From positions 1 to 42,459 of the forward strand of contig CALVAK010000019.1 in assembly GCA_944325525.1 (NCBI GenBank): a stretch of DNA of 42,459 bases, written 5' to 3'. Positions 24,864 to 34,207 of this stretch are shown here, piece by piece. This DNA comes from Candidatus Gastranaerophilales bacterium. GTDB taxonomy: Bacteria; Cyanobacteriota; Vampirovibrionia; Gastranaerophilales; Gastranaerophilaceae. The notes under the pieces are model-generated. The model was not told the origin of the DNA. It saw only the letters and a list, made by a program, of their open reading frames with translations, and did no database searches. The translations under genes and the position numbers were made by a program. The first letter of the stretch is position 1; every line of letters starts with the position of its first letter.

Positions 24864-26732
24864 TTATAAAACACCTACCTGGTTTCTTCCGTTTTCTTTA
24901 GCCATATATAAGCCTTTATCAGCATATTCTATTAACTCGGCAGGAGTTGTCCCGTTTTCAGGGTATGTCGAAACACCGAGACTTATTGTAATATTAACCG
25001 CCAGTTCAGGTGTCAGTTCATATTCTTTTGATGCAATATTTTCACAGATTTTTTTTGCTGTTTTTATTGCATCATCTTTATTTATGTTATTGAGAATTAT
25101 AGTCATTTCCTCACCGCCATACCGGCATACAAAATCTTCATTTCTTACACTCTTCTTGAGAGTATTTGCTACATGTTTTAAAACAGCATCACCTGCTTGA
25201 TGTCCGTATCTGTCATTAAATTTTTTAAAGAAATCAATATCTATTATAATTAATGAAAATTTTGTTTTTAACCTTTCAGACTGTTTTATTTTCAATCTTA
25301 ACTGCTCTTGAAAGAATCTGTGATTATACAATTCGGTTAATCCATCCGTCGTAGCAAGTTTATAGGTATATTCAAAATCACGTGACTTTAATAGATATTT
25401 CACAATAAAAGAACAAACAAAAATAAAGAGAGAAAGAAATACAGGAATTATAACCCATACCCAGACATTATACGCAGACATAACAAATGTTGAAAAATAA
25501 AGATATAAACCTAATAACATTGTAAAAAATGCAATTGAAATATACACTGAACGAATTCTAAAAACAGTAAAGGCTGCGGCAATAGCGAGTATTAAAGAAA
25601 TAAGTATATTGTAAGGCATTGAAGCTCTATGAATAAGATTATTATCTAATATATTATTAAATAGCGTAGCGTGTATTTCAACACCAGGCAAATATTTACT
25701 TGTAGGTACAGTTTTTATATCAGAAAGTGAAAAAACATTTGTTCCTATATATACAATTTTATCTTTAAAGAAATCATTAGGAAGAAGGCCTTGTTTTCCA
25801 TATTCTTGAGCTTCAATAGATTTTAAAACTTCCCAGAAAGAAACATACTTAAAAGTATTATCAACTTCAATACCAGTTTCTCCATACCAGTTTAAGATAG
25901 CCTGAGCATCTTCTGTAAGAGGAATTTTTCTATCATTAAGCAATAAATTGTTATCTTTATCTATTTTTATTTCTGTTATACCGGCATTTTCATATTTATT
26001 TAAATAATCAACAGCCATCTTTACAGTCATATAAAGGTAATACTCGTCAGCAAGTTCAGTATTATCAGACGTATTATACCTTGGATAATTAACAATAATA
26101 GGAACAGTTCTAATAAATCCGTCGTCAGATTTAGGAGTATTAATATGTCCAATTTTATCCGTAGCCTGAATAATTTCCTCCATAATTATTCTGCAATTAG
26201 TAAACTTTCTTGGAAGAATATTATCTGAATTAAAAATAATATCAGTTTTAATTTTTTTATCAATTACAGGCGGAGTTCTTAATTCAAAAGCGTAATCATC
26301 AAAATTTATTGCAGTATATGTATTAGGATATTTTTTAAACCCTTCAATAAGAGCATCATCACTGCCCGGAATCCTGTTTAAAGATTTTATAAACAACAAA
26401 TCAAAAGCAACATATTTAGGCTGCTGTTCTTGTATATAGTCTAAAATTTTTGCATAAACATTTCTCGGAACAGGCCAATCCCCGTATGTTTCAATTAAAT
26501 ATTCATAAGAAGGATCATCCACCGTGACAATAACAATGTCTTTATTCACTTTTTTGTCTTTAGCAATAACGTTTTGTCTTATATCAAAGGTTTTATTTTC
26601 TAAGAAACTTACAACATTTTTAGTTTCTTCTTTTGGTAAAACAATAAAGATAAACATTAGTAGAAGAAACAATATGCCGGAGAATAATATATCATATCTG
26701 TGCCTGTGTAAAAAACTAAAAAAGCTCTTCAT
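24864..26732 (-). CDS. CHASE2-domain diguanylate cyclase
   Basis: One N-terminal transmembrane helix (about 13-31) is followed by an extracytoplasmic CHASE2 sensor domain (about 45-370, with IVIVTVDDPSYEYL, GDWPVPRNVYAKILDYI and KYVAFDLLF), three more membrane helices (about 375-460) and a cytosolic GGDEF domain (about 465-622). The active-site loop reads GGEEM (539-543), an accepted GGDEF variant. RNED at 530-533, five residues before it, is the inhibitory I-site, so product feedback is expected. It makes cyclic di-GMP from two GTP in response to an external signal. A small reading frame at 26754-26882 lies just upstream and may be in its operon. A ribosome site TTGGAG precedes the start. 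Confidence 0.93.
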   Translation of the reverse strand: MKSFFSFLHRHRYDILFSGILFLLLMFIFIVLPKEETKNVVSFLENKTFDIRQNVIAKDKKVNKDIVIVTVDDPSYEYLIETYGDWPVPRNVYAKILDYIQEQQPKYVAFDLLFIKSLNRIPGSDDALIEGFKKYPNTYTAINFDDYAFELRTPPVIDKKIKTDIIFNSDNILPRKFTNCRIIMEEIIQATDKIGHINTPKSDDGFIRTVPIIVNYPRYNTSDNTELADEYYLYMTVKMAVDYLNKYENAGITEIKIDKDNNLLLNDRKIPLTEDAQAILNWYGETGIEVDNTFKYVSFWEVLKSIEAQEYGKQGLLPNDFFKDKIVYIGTNVFSLSDIKTVPTSKYLPGVEIHATLFNNILDNNLIHRASMPYNILISLILAIAAAFTVFRIRSVYISIAFFTMLLGLYLYFSTFVMSAYNVWVWVIIPVFLSLFIFVCSFIVKYLLKSRDFEYTYKLATTDGLTELYNHRFFQEQLRLKIKQSERLKTKFSLIIIDIDFFKKFNDRYGHQAGDAVLKHVANTLKKSVRNEDFVCRYGGEEMTIILNNINKDDAIKTAKKICENIASKEYELTPELAVNITISLGVSTYPENGTTPAELIEYADKGLYMAKENGRNQVGVL

Positions 26733-26753
26733 AATTACTCCAAAAGATAATTA

Positions 26754-26882
26754 TTATATATTATTATCTATTTTTAGTTTTTTTTCAATTTCCTCAATAC
26801 TTTTAATAAAGAAATCAGATATCTCTGTAATTTCATCGGGATTTATTAAAAAATTCAAAAGACAGTGTTCATTTAAATTCAT
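26754..26882 (-). CDS. Small protein (42 aa) upstream of the diguanylate cyclase
   Basis: On the minus strand an ATG at 26882 opens a 42-codon frame (MNLNEHCLLNF, then DEITEISDFFIKSIEEIEKK) ending in TAA at 26754, 21 bases before the cyclase start. Its composition (acidic/basic amphipathic helix) looks coding and not random, but the ribosome site (GAAAGA) is weak. It could be a small regulator or leader peptide of the cyclase operon. It has no known family that I can name. Confidence 0.45.
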   Translation of the reverse strand: MNLNEHCLLNFLINPDEITEISDFFIKSIEEIEKKLKIDNNI

Positions 26883-27193
26883 TAAAAAATCTTTCTATTA
26901 AGCCTAACCGAATTAATTTTAACACTTTGATTTTAATATACATCAGCTTTCAAGATGAAAAAATACATTAAATTATTCAATTAAACGAATGATAAAATTT
27001 GAATTCAAAAAACACATCAAATTTATCATTCAAGGATAATAGCACACAATGATTAATATAAAAGGTAATGAATAGAAGGGGTATAACATATCATAATTCA
27101 AAGATAGAAAAGATATTAGTAAACACAAAATTTCATAGAAAAATAAAAAGAAATGTTTGCCTGTAACATTTCTTTGATAAACAAGGAGGAAAA
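26883..27193. other. Gene-free leader region of the SLH-protein gene
   Basis: These roughly 310 bases between the small minus-strand frame and the SLH gene hold no convincing coding frame. They contain an inverted repeat at 26987-27031 and, nearer the gene, TATAAC around 27083 as a possible -10. A long 5' leader with regulatory structure is likely. Confidence 0.5.
26987..27031. repeat. Inverted repeat in the SLH gene leader
   Basis: GAATGATAAAATTTGA (26987-27002) is complementary to TCAAATTTATCATTC (27017-27031) apart from one extra A, with a 14-base loop. It may be an operator or a leader hairpin; it lacks a following T-run, so it is not a standard terminator. Confidence 0.5.
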
Positions 27194-29227
27194 ATGAAAT
27201 TAAACAAAATGACACTTGCCGCCGTAGTAACAATCGGTGTATTAGCAGGTACAAATGCAGGTTTTGCACAAGAAACAACACCTGAAATGTCAAATGAACT
27301 TTTGGCAGCTTGCCCTTTGTCTGGATGCCCTTCTCCTGTGACACCACAAACAGCAAAATGCCCAAAATGTTTAAATGATATAGACAGCTGTACCTGTCAT
27401 GAAAAAACAACTTGTGACCCGTGTAAAGAAGAAAAGAAAAGCTGTGACACTTGCAAACCATTAGCAGATGAATGTAACCCTTGTCCGCCTATTGCACAAT
27501 GCCCTGCCCCGTCAAATCCGACCTGTGCGGTATGTCCACAGCCATCTGATGCAAAAAAATTCCAACAACAAGTTTATGCATATCCAAATGCAATTTACGG
27601 AAATAATCAAGTTGTCGGCGAAAGAAACAATGCATTATATATTGGAGATGATTCTATCGGTGAATTTTCAGGAGTACCGGTTGCACAAGCACCTTGTATG
27701 ACAACTTCTAATTGTGGCTGTCAAGATGGTAGTATGACAGGTGCAGCAGCACCAATGCCATGCTTAGATAACGCATCAACATTAAGCGGAATCCCGGTAG
27801 ATAGAAACCCTTTAAACATTGACGGTTGCGGATGTCCGGTTCAAATACATACAAATACAAGCATGGACATTACAAAAAAGACAATTGCACCGTTTGAATA
27901 TTCTGCTGCAACAGGCGGAGCTGCTCCAATTGTCAGTGCATTTGAAGATGTACCTGACGGATACTGGGCTAGCTGCGATATAAATGTTCTTACGGAAAAC
28001 AATGTAATAGCAGGATATCCAGACAGAACATTTAAGCCAAACTTGCCGGTATCAAGAGCCGAAATGGCAACACTTGTTGTGAAAGGATTTAACTTGAATG
28101 ACTCAGAGACTTGCCCTACAGACTTGTTTAAAGATGTACCGGCATCACACTGGGCAAATAAAACAATTGCTAAGGCCGTTGCCAACGGTTTAATGACAGG
28201 TTATCCAAACGATACATTTAAACCAAATCAGCCTATTTCAAGAGCTGAAGCCTTTACAATTATGGCAAAAGGGATAAATTGTCCTATGGATGAATGTAAA
28301 GCAGATGAAGTATTAAGCAAATACTGCGATGCTGACACTGTCCCCGGCTGGGCAAAAATACCCGTAGCAAAAGTTCTTGAAACAGGAGGAATATCAGAGT
28401 TCCCGGATCCTAACGTAATTGGTGCAAATAAAGATGCAAGTCGTGCAGAAATAGCTTCAATGCTTGAAAACGTCAGAGTAGCTTTAGGCTACAGTAAAGA
28501 TGACCAAATTTCATCAGATGACTGCGGATGCGAAGCAAAAAAAGCCTTCTATGAAAAAGAAGAAGTAGTAACTATTCCAACACTTCAATTAACATTTAAC
28601 GATGAAATAAGTGCAAAATCAGCACATGTCGGCGACAGATTTGCTGCAACAACAATAGATGCAGTTACAATCGACGGAGTTGAATATCCTGCAGGTTCAA
28701 GAGTCGATGGTAAAGTACTTGAAGTTGTAAGACCAACAAAACATTGTCAGGGTGCATTAAAATTATCATTTAATACAATAAAATTCGGTAAATGTAAAAC
28801 GGAATTACCAAACCAAATCTTAACCGCACAAGTTAATAAAGTTAAAAAACCAAACGGCTTTGCACGCTTAATAGAGTTCCCATTTACCTGGACAGGTGGT
28901 CTTTTAGGTAATGTAGGAAGAACAGTAGGTGGTGCTATTGTTAGTGCTAGTAATGCTGTTGAACAAACAGTAAGCGGTATTGGTGTTGGAACCGGAGAAA
29001 TTTTCCAGGGACAATTTAAAGCAGCTGGAAGAAGCTATTTAGACGTAGGAAAAGCTATTGTTAAAGCTCCAATTGATGTTACAAGAACTGCATTATCAGG
29101 AACTATGGGCTTATTTCAGTATACAGGCGACGAAATTACTTACCTTGTAGACCCGAATGGAATGAGGGTATCATCAGTAAATCCAAGAGAAAAAGTCACT
29201 ATAGCCTTTGGCTGTCAGCAGCAATAA
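27194..29227 (+). CDS. SLH-domain, cysteine-rich exported surface protein
   Basis: A signal peptide (about 1-24, VLAGTNAGFAQ) is followed by a cysteine-rich region (about 35-115, around fifteen Cys in CPxC-like spacing). Two short related units follow (SGVPVAQAPC..SNCGC and SGIPVDRNP..DGCGC). Three S-layer-homology motifs span about 250-430 (FEDVPDGYW..GYPDRTFKPN..SRAE, FKDVPASHW..GYPNDTFKPN..SRAE, and a degenerate third). The C-terminus (from about 455) is a beta-rich domain with VGDRFAATTIDAV and PAGSRVDGKV, then a Gly/Ala helical segment. SLH motifs anchor proteins to cell-wall polymers, as in cyanobacterial outer-envelope proteins; no OprB-type porin barrel is visible. The ribosome site AAGGAGGA is near-perfect, so high expression is likely. 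A terminator follows. Confidence 0.88.
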   Translation: MKLNKMTLAAVVTIGVLAGTNAGFAQETTPEMSNELLAACPLSGCPSPVTPQTAKCPKCLNDIDSCTCHEKTTCDPCKEEKKSCDTCKPLADECNPCPPIAQCPAPSNPTCAVCPQPSDAKKFQQQVYAYPNAIYGNNQVVGERNNALYIGDDSIGEFSGVPVAQAPCMTTSNCGCQDGSMTGAAAPMPCLDNASTLSGIPVDRNPLNIDGCGCPVQIHTNTSMDITKKTIAPFEYSAATGGAAPIVSAFEDVPDGYWASCDINVLTENNVIAGYPDRTFKPNLPVSRAEMATLVVKGFNLNDSETCPTDLFKDVPASHWANKTIAKAVANGLMTGYPNDTFKPNQPISRAEAFTIMAKGINCPMDECKADEVLSKYCDADTVPGWAKIPVAKVLETGGISEFPDPNVIGANKDASRAEIASMLENVRVALGYSKDDQISSDDCGCEAKKAFYEKEEVVTIPTLQLTFNDEISAKSAHVGDRFAATTIDAVTIDGVEYPAGSRVDGKVLEVVRPTKHCQGALKLSFNTIKFGKCKTELPNQILTAQVNKVKKPNGFARLIEFPFTWTGGLLGNVGRTVGGAIVSASNAVEQTVSGIGVGTGEIFQGQFKAAGRSYLDVGKAIVKAPIDVTRTALSGTMGLFQYTGDEITYLVDPNGMRVSSVNPREKVTIAFGCQQQ

Positions 29228-29247
29228 TTATGTATAGTGATTCTTAC

Positions 29248-29277
29248 AAAAGCTTCCTTAACGGAAGCTTTTGTTTT
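29248..29277 (+). terminator. Rho-independent terminator after the SLH gene
   Basis: AAAAGCTTCC (29248-29257) pairs with GGAAGCTTTT (29263-29272), five-base loop, followed by GTTTT. Confidence 0.88.
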
Positions 29278-29301
29278 ATATAAAAGATATAAAACAAATT
29301 T

Positions 29302-29715
29302 CTATATGTTTATGTATAAGTTTCGAGTAAGAAGATTTTTTGTTTTATTCTTTGAGAGAATTGAAAAATGATTTCTTCCTTTCTCATCTCTTGTTCTTAC
29401 CGCATAGAGTTTGTCAGAAAATATTGAATGTATTTCCGTTTCTTTAATACCGTCTTTTATTGTAGCACCTTTAAACTTAGAATCAGGATTTTTCGAATCA
29501 ATAGCAATCAAAGAAGCAATAACATCTGCTTTTGCTTCTTCAGGAGAAACAACATCTTGCTTATTGAATTTCAGAACGGGAGAACTAATTAAATTTCGGT
29601 TATAATCACCTTCGGAATTGACTTTATGAATGGTACAGGTATAGTTTTTTCCGCCATTAGGCTTCTTGCCTTTTATTCTGTTTTGGAATAAAAAGCCGAC
29701 TGCAGAGACCCTCAT
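29302..29715 (-). CDS. Hypothetical protein (137 aa) with weak N-terminal motif
   Basis: I do not recognise this family. It starts MRVSAVGFLFQNRIKG, similar in position, though weaker in sequence, to the [ILV]SF[KG] starts of other proteins here. It has no signal peptide. The rest is a beta/alpha soluble domain: YTCTIHKVNSEGDYNRNLIS, a charged helix VSPEEAKADVIASLIAID, and a basic C-terminus (KNKTKNLLTRNLYINI). A GAGG ribosome site precedes the start. It is divergent from the TolC gene. Confidence 0.6.
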   Translation of the reverse strand: MRVSAVGFLFQNRIKGKKPNGGKNYTCTIHKVNSEGDYNRNLISSPVLKFNKQDVVSPEEAKADVIASLIAIDSKNPDSKFKGATIKDGIKETEIHSIFSDKLYAVRTRDEKGRNHFSILSKNKTKNLLTRNLYINI

Positions 29716-29872
29716 AACACCTCGCTTTCCTAATTATATTTTATACTTTTTTTTCAATTTTGTCCATACATATCATCTATAAATTAATAAAATTAATTAA
29801 TTTCATTTTTTTATATTTTAATTTGTTTTTTTTGGGTATATAATTTTAAAAACATCTGGCGGGAGCGGAAAA

Positions 29873-31168
29873 TTGAGAAAATTTATTCTTGCTTTATTAG
29901 TATTATTTGTTACATCACAAATTGGTTATGCTATTGTAGATACAACAAAAGTGTCAATAAATGAGGCTGTTTCAATTGCTCAGAAGAGTAATTTGGATAT
30001 GCAGTCATACCGGTTAAACATTAATATTAAAGATAACAAAATAAAAGAATCAAACAGATTACAGAATCCACAGATAGGTGTTTTTTACAATTTCGGACAG
30101 GCCGGAAAAGGTAATCCACAGCAAATAGGTGCTTCTCAGACTTTTGAAATAGCAAAACGTGGTGTCAGAAAAAGTTTAGCCGAATCCGAACACGAATTAT
30201 CAAAAAGGAATGTTGAATACCTTGAATTTGATTTAAGAATGGATGTAAGAGAAGCTTACACAAATCTTCTTGCAACAAAGTCCGTTCTTCAAACGAGACA
30301 AGATCAGGAAGATTTATTAAAAAAGATGCTTGAACTGGCAAAAGAAAAGCATAAAGAAGGTGCTGTATCTCAAATAGATGTTTTGCAGGCACAATTATTA
30401 TTAAATCAAATGATTACTGAAGTCAATTCAGCAAAATACAATGTAAAAACGGCATTATACGAATTTAATAAAGTTATCAACTGCCCTGACGGGTTTTATG
30501 ACACAATTGAAGATTCCTTCACAAGTGATTATAAACCATTATTAATCCCGAAACCAGATGCCAAAATGCCTGATTTTGAATCAATTTCAACCGAAGCAAT
30601 TAATAACAGATACGATATAAAAATAGCACTACAAGAAATTGAAGTTGCAGAAAAAAATCTACTTGTTGTTTTAAGGAAAAAAATACCGGATATTGAAATA
30701 ACAGGAGGCTACAGCTATCAAAATCCGGGCCAATCCGGCGACGGTATTTTTAAAAACGGTGCTTTTGTAGGAGCAAATCTTGTAAACATACCGCTGTTAT
30801 ACAATTATGCTCCCGAAATTAAAAATGCAAAGTTAGAACTCAACCAGGCACACTTAAATTATGCATCAGTTGAAAATAAAGCAATGAATGATCTTAAGAA
30901 GACCTATGAAAAATTCCTGACAGCACAAATTAATTTAAATAATTATAATGAACAATTACTTACAAGCTCTGAAGAATTAATAAAAGAATCAAGAAAAAGT
31001 TACCGTGAAGGCGAAACTGATTTAACAACCCTTATCACAATGGAAGAATCATACAGGATGATTATGATTGCACATACTTATGCTCTTGCTGACTATTATA
31101 ATGCCTGGAATGCTTTCATTCGTGAAGTTAACAATGAACAATTTACCATTGCACCTGAAGCTGTTTAA
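29873..31168 (+). CDS. TolC-family outer-membrane efflux channel protein
   Basis: The start is a TTG preceded by GGGAGCGG at the right distance, and it keeps an intact signal peptide (FILALLVLFVTSQIGYA, to about residue 20). Two OEP repeats follow: the first around VSINEAVSIAQKSNLDMQSY and long helices to about 210, the second around ESISTEAINNRYDIKIALQE and onward. These helices form the periplasmic tunnel of the trimer. The length of 431 matches the family. No inner-membrane pump or adaptor gene is adjacent, so it probably serves separately encoded exporters. It is convergent with alanine racemase (6-base gap). Confidence 0.92.
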   Translation: MRKFILALLVLFVTSQIGYAIVDTTKVSINEAVSIAQKSNLDMQSYRLNINIKDNKIKESNRLQNPQIGVFYNFGQAGKGNPQQIGASQTFEIAKRGVRKSLAESEHELSKRNVEYLEFDLRMDVREAYTNLLATKSVLQTRQDQEDLLKKMLELAKEKHKEGAVSQIDVLQAQLLLNQMITEVNSAKYNVKTALYEFNKVINCPDGFYDTIEDSFTSDYKPLLIPKPDAKMPDFESISTEAINNRYDIKIALQEIEVAEKNLLVVLRKKIPDIEITGGYSYQNPGQSGDGIFKNGAFVGANLVNIPLLYNYAPEIKNAKLELNQAHLNYASVENKAMNDLKKTYEKFLTAQINLNNYNEQLLTSSEELIKESRKSYREGETDLTTLITMEESYRMIMIAHTYALADYYNAWNAFIREVNNEQFTIAPEAV

Positions 31169-31174
31169 AATTCA

Positions 31175-32314
31175 TTATAGCCTTGTATATACTCTCGCCA
31201 AACGAACTTTAAGTCTACAAATAAGCTCATAATTTATAGTTCCCAGAATTTCTGCCCATTCATTGACAGAAATATTTTCGTTTCCGTCTGTACCTATAAG
31301 CGTTATAACATCACCCTCATTTGCTTTTACACCGGTAATATCAAACATCATCTGATCCATTGTTATATTACCTATTTGTTTAACTTTATGCCCGTTCAAT
31401 ATACCATATATTTTATTAGAAAGACCTCTGTCAACTCCATCTGCATATCCGATAGGAATGGTTGCTATAGTTGTTTCCTTATCGGTAATATATGTATGAG
31501 AATAGCTAACACCAGAATTTTTATGTGCAGTATGTATATTTATTATTCTGCCTTTAAGACTCATTGCAGGAATTAAATCGGGAGTCTTTTCTGCAAATGG
31601 CGGAAGCTCCGGTAAAAGACCGTATATTGCTAAACCCAATCTAACCATATTGTAATTTTTTATATTATATCCTGCAATTGCAGCGGCAGTATTACAACAA
31701 TGCAAGATTAAATTTTTACAATCAATACTGGATAAAATATTCTCCCATCTTTTTATTTGTTCTAAAGTTTTTTTCTCATTTTCACTACAAGCAAAATGAG
31801 TAAATATTCCCTGTAATTCTATAGTAGAATTTCTCTGAACCTTTTTTATAAATTCTACAGCATCTTCAGGCTCAACACCAATTCTGTTCATGCCAGTATC
31901 AAGTTTAATATGGGCTTTAGTCTTAATACCTGTTTTTTTATAAGTCAGTTCAGCAGCTTCTATATGATTATCAAGAAACAGAGACAAAGAAATATTATTT
32001 TTAGCCGCATAATCAAAAGCCCAGACCGGAGCTGCACCAAGAACCAGAATAGGGCAGGTAAATTTATTATTTCTTAACTCCATTCCTTCATCAATAGAAG
32101 CAACTCCCAAATAATCAACGCCCGAAGCAAGAAGAGTAGGTGCTATCATTGAACTGCCGTGACCATAGGCATCTGCTTTAACAACGGCCAATACTTTCGA
32201 ACCAGTTTTTACAAAAGATTTCAATTCAAGAATATTATGCTCTATTGCATCAAGGTTAATTTCAACCCAAGCATCTCGTTTTGTATTTATATTTGATAAT
32301 CTTTGAAACTTCAT
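31175..32314 (-). CDS. alr: Alanine racemase
   Basis: The protein is a fold-type III PLP enzyme of 379 residues. K46 in VVKADAYGHG is the Schiff-base lysine, and Y271 in GVSYSHTY is the second catalytic base. DTGMNRIG (139-146), GLAIYGLLP and IPIGYADG are further family motifs. It interconverts L- and D-alanine for peptidoglycan precursors in the cytosol. It stands alone: convergent to TolC and divergent from the GT-C membrane gene pair. Confidence 0.97.
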   Translation of the reverse strand: MKFQRLSNINTKRDAWVEINLDAIEHNILELKSFVKTGSKVLAVVKADAYGHGSSMIAPTLLASGVDYLGVASIDEGMELRNNKFTCPILVLGAAPVWAFDYAAKNNISLSLFLDNHIEAAELTYKKTGIKTKAHIKLDTGMNRIGVEPEDAVEFIKKVQRNSTIELQGIFTHFACSENEKKTLEQIKRWENILSSIDCKNLILHCCNTAAAIAGYNIKNYNMVRLGLAIYGLLPELPPFAEKTPDLIPAMSLKGRIINIHTAHKNSGVSYSHTYITDKETTIATIPIGYADGVDRGLSNKIYGILNGHKVKQIGNITMDQMMFDITGVKANEGDVITLIGTDGNENISVNEWAEILGTINYELICRLKVRLARVYTRL

Positions 32315-32377
32315 ATTTACATTTTAGTTTAAAAATATTAAATATGATACACTTACTTTTAAGGATTAATACATAAA

Positions 32378-34207
32378 ATGATTAAAGAGCAAATAAGATA
32401 TTTAAAACAAAGAAAAAAAATATTTACAGGAAACTTAAAAAACTATCAACTGCTTATAATAATTTTCATTATCAATCTTTTGTTTTTCTATATTTTTTAT
32501 GGCGGAACTATAATATTTTCCGATTTATCAAGAGAATTATATATTCCGATGGCAATGAATAAGGGTGATATATTATACAAAGATATTTTTAACGTATATG
32601 CACCATTTGGATATCAATTAAATGCCTTTTTAATAAATATTTTCGGAGAAAATTTAAGAACTTTTTATGCAGCAGGTTTTATAAACTCTACATTGATTTT
32701 ATTTGGACTTTTTTATATTTTAAAACTTTTTGTAAAACAAGGTTCTTTGTTAATATTATCTGTACTGTTTTCTGTAATAACTATGTGTATATATGCGGTT
32801 TCACAGACAAATTACATTACTCCATATTCATATTCAATTGTATATGCATTAAATAGTTTCATCTGGGCTATAACCTCACTTTTGTATTACATAAAAGAGA
32901 ATAAAAATATATCTTTATATCTTTCGTTTTTCTTTTTTGGAACAAGTCTAAGCTTTAAGTATGAGTTTTTTCCTTTTGCTATAGTTCTTTTCGCAGTATT
33001 AATATATAAAAAAGTTAACATTAAAATAATCTTAACCGGTATATTATTATTTTTCACAGTTCCTTTTTTATCAATTACAGATTTACTTTTAAGAGGTGTT
33101 TCTTTTAATGTATTAAAAGAAGCAGTAACATATATGTTATTGCTTGCAAAAGCAAAAAGTGTAAATATTTTATATACATATTTAGGATTTATTCCGACAA
33201 TTTCATCTTTAAAAGTTTCTGCATCATACTTTATACAGACTCTTTCTTTTTTAATATTAATAGGGCTATATCTTGTTTTAATAACAAAAACAATAAACAA
33301 ATTAATATTAAAAGGGAAAAGAAACCTATTACTACCTGCTGGTATTATTTTTACATCTGTTTTTCTTATTTTTTTATTTTTAACAACCAAGACATTAGTT
33401 GTAAGTAATGCTTTTTATTTTAACTGGATTGGAATTTTTACTATAGTATTATTTATATTTTTCTGTACTAGACTGATTAGAAAATATCTAGAAAAAAGTA
33501 TAGAAAGTTATGATATTCTATTTTTTACTTTATTTTTTTCAACAATTTTATGCTCTTTTAAATGCATATTTAATATAAGTTTCAACACTTATGGAACATA
33601 CTATTTTCCTTTATTATTTATATGTTGTACTCTATATATTTACATTTATAAAATTGAAAGAATAAAAAGAAAACAAATAAAATATATAACGGCACTTATA
33701 ATACTAACAACCATTGTATGGTCTATAGGTTGTATTTATTATTTCTCAAATCTGGAAAGGTTTAAACAGACATTTGGTTTTTATACAATAAAGACAGATA
33801 AAGGAATTTTAAAGCCCGGCATAGAAATGGTTGAACCTTTAAACGACACGGTAAATTACATAAATCACAATACAAGTAAAAATGATACAGTTCTTGTACT
33901 CCCGGAAGGGGCAGTAATTAATTTTCTCACGGATAGAAAGTCTAACAATAAATATTTCTATTTAATTCCGCCTAACATTGAAATTTTTGTTGAAGAAAAT
34001 ATTGTAAAAGATTTAGAAAACAATCTGCCGGATTATCTAATAATACAGCCACTGTCATATAATAATTTTAAAGAAACCTTTTTTTGCGAAAGTTTCGGTA
34101 CAAAAATTTGTGAAATAATTCCACTATATTACGAAAAACCGATTGTTTTCGGCAAAAATTTCTGGCTTGCTATATATAAAAGAAAAGAGCTAAACAATGA
34201 AAAGTAA
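32378..34207 (+). CDS. GT-C-type membrane glycosyltransferase (first of a tandem pair)
   Basis: The 609-residue protein has about eleven membrane helices and a C-terminal soluble domain. The first loop contains FSDLSRELYIPMAMNKGD, in which the Asp and Arg-Glu match the acidic catalytic motif of GT-C enzymes that use polyprenyl-phosphate sugars (ArnT/PMT style). The C-terminal domain includes VLVLPEGAVINFL and FYLIPPNIEIF. The next gene is a clear paralogue with the same motifs and overlaps this one by 11 bases. The acceptor is unknown; cell-surface glycan or protein modification is likely. The membrane topology is certain, the enzyme class is probable. Confidence 0.78.
   Translation: MIKEQIRYLKQRKKIFTGNLKNYQLLIIIFIINLLFFYIFYGGTIIFSDLSRELYIPMAMNKGDILYKDIFNVYAPFGYQLNAFLINIFGENLRTFYAAGFINSTLILFGLFYILKLFVKQGSLLILSVLFSVITMCIYAVSQTNYITPYSYSIVYALNSFIWAITSLLYYIKENKNISLYLSFFFFGTSLSFKYEFFPFAIVLFAVLIYKKVNIKIILTGILLFFTVPFLSITDLLLRGVSFNVLKEAVTYMLLLAKAKSVNILYTYLGFIPTISSLKVSASYFIQTLSFLILIGLYLVLITKTINKLILKGKRNLLLPAGIIFTSVFLIFLFLTTKTLVVSNAFYFNWIGIFTIVLFIFFCTRLIRKYLEKSIESYDILFFTLFFSTILCSFKCIFNISFNTYGTYYFPLLFICCTLYIYIYKIERIKRKQIKYITALIILTTIVWSIGCIYYFSNLERFKQTFGFYTIKTDKGILKPGIEMVEPLNDTVNYINHNTSKNDTVLVLPEGAVINFLTDRKSNNKYFYLIPPNIEIFVEENIVKDLENNLPDYLIIQPLSYNNFKETFFCESFGTKICEIIPLYYEKPIVFGKNFWLAIYKRKELNNEK

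Noticed and set aside
27030..27461. Minus-strand coding frame antisense to the SLH gene start
   Set aside because: It runs opposite a strongly supported gene with a near-perfect ribosome site and signal peptide, and its own translation is Leu/Phe/Cys-rich without a family pattern.
32887..33390. Minus-strand frame inside the first GT-C gene
   Set aside because: It is an antisense shadow of AT-rich membrane-helix codons, with no ribosome site and a basic low-complexity translation.
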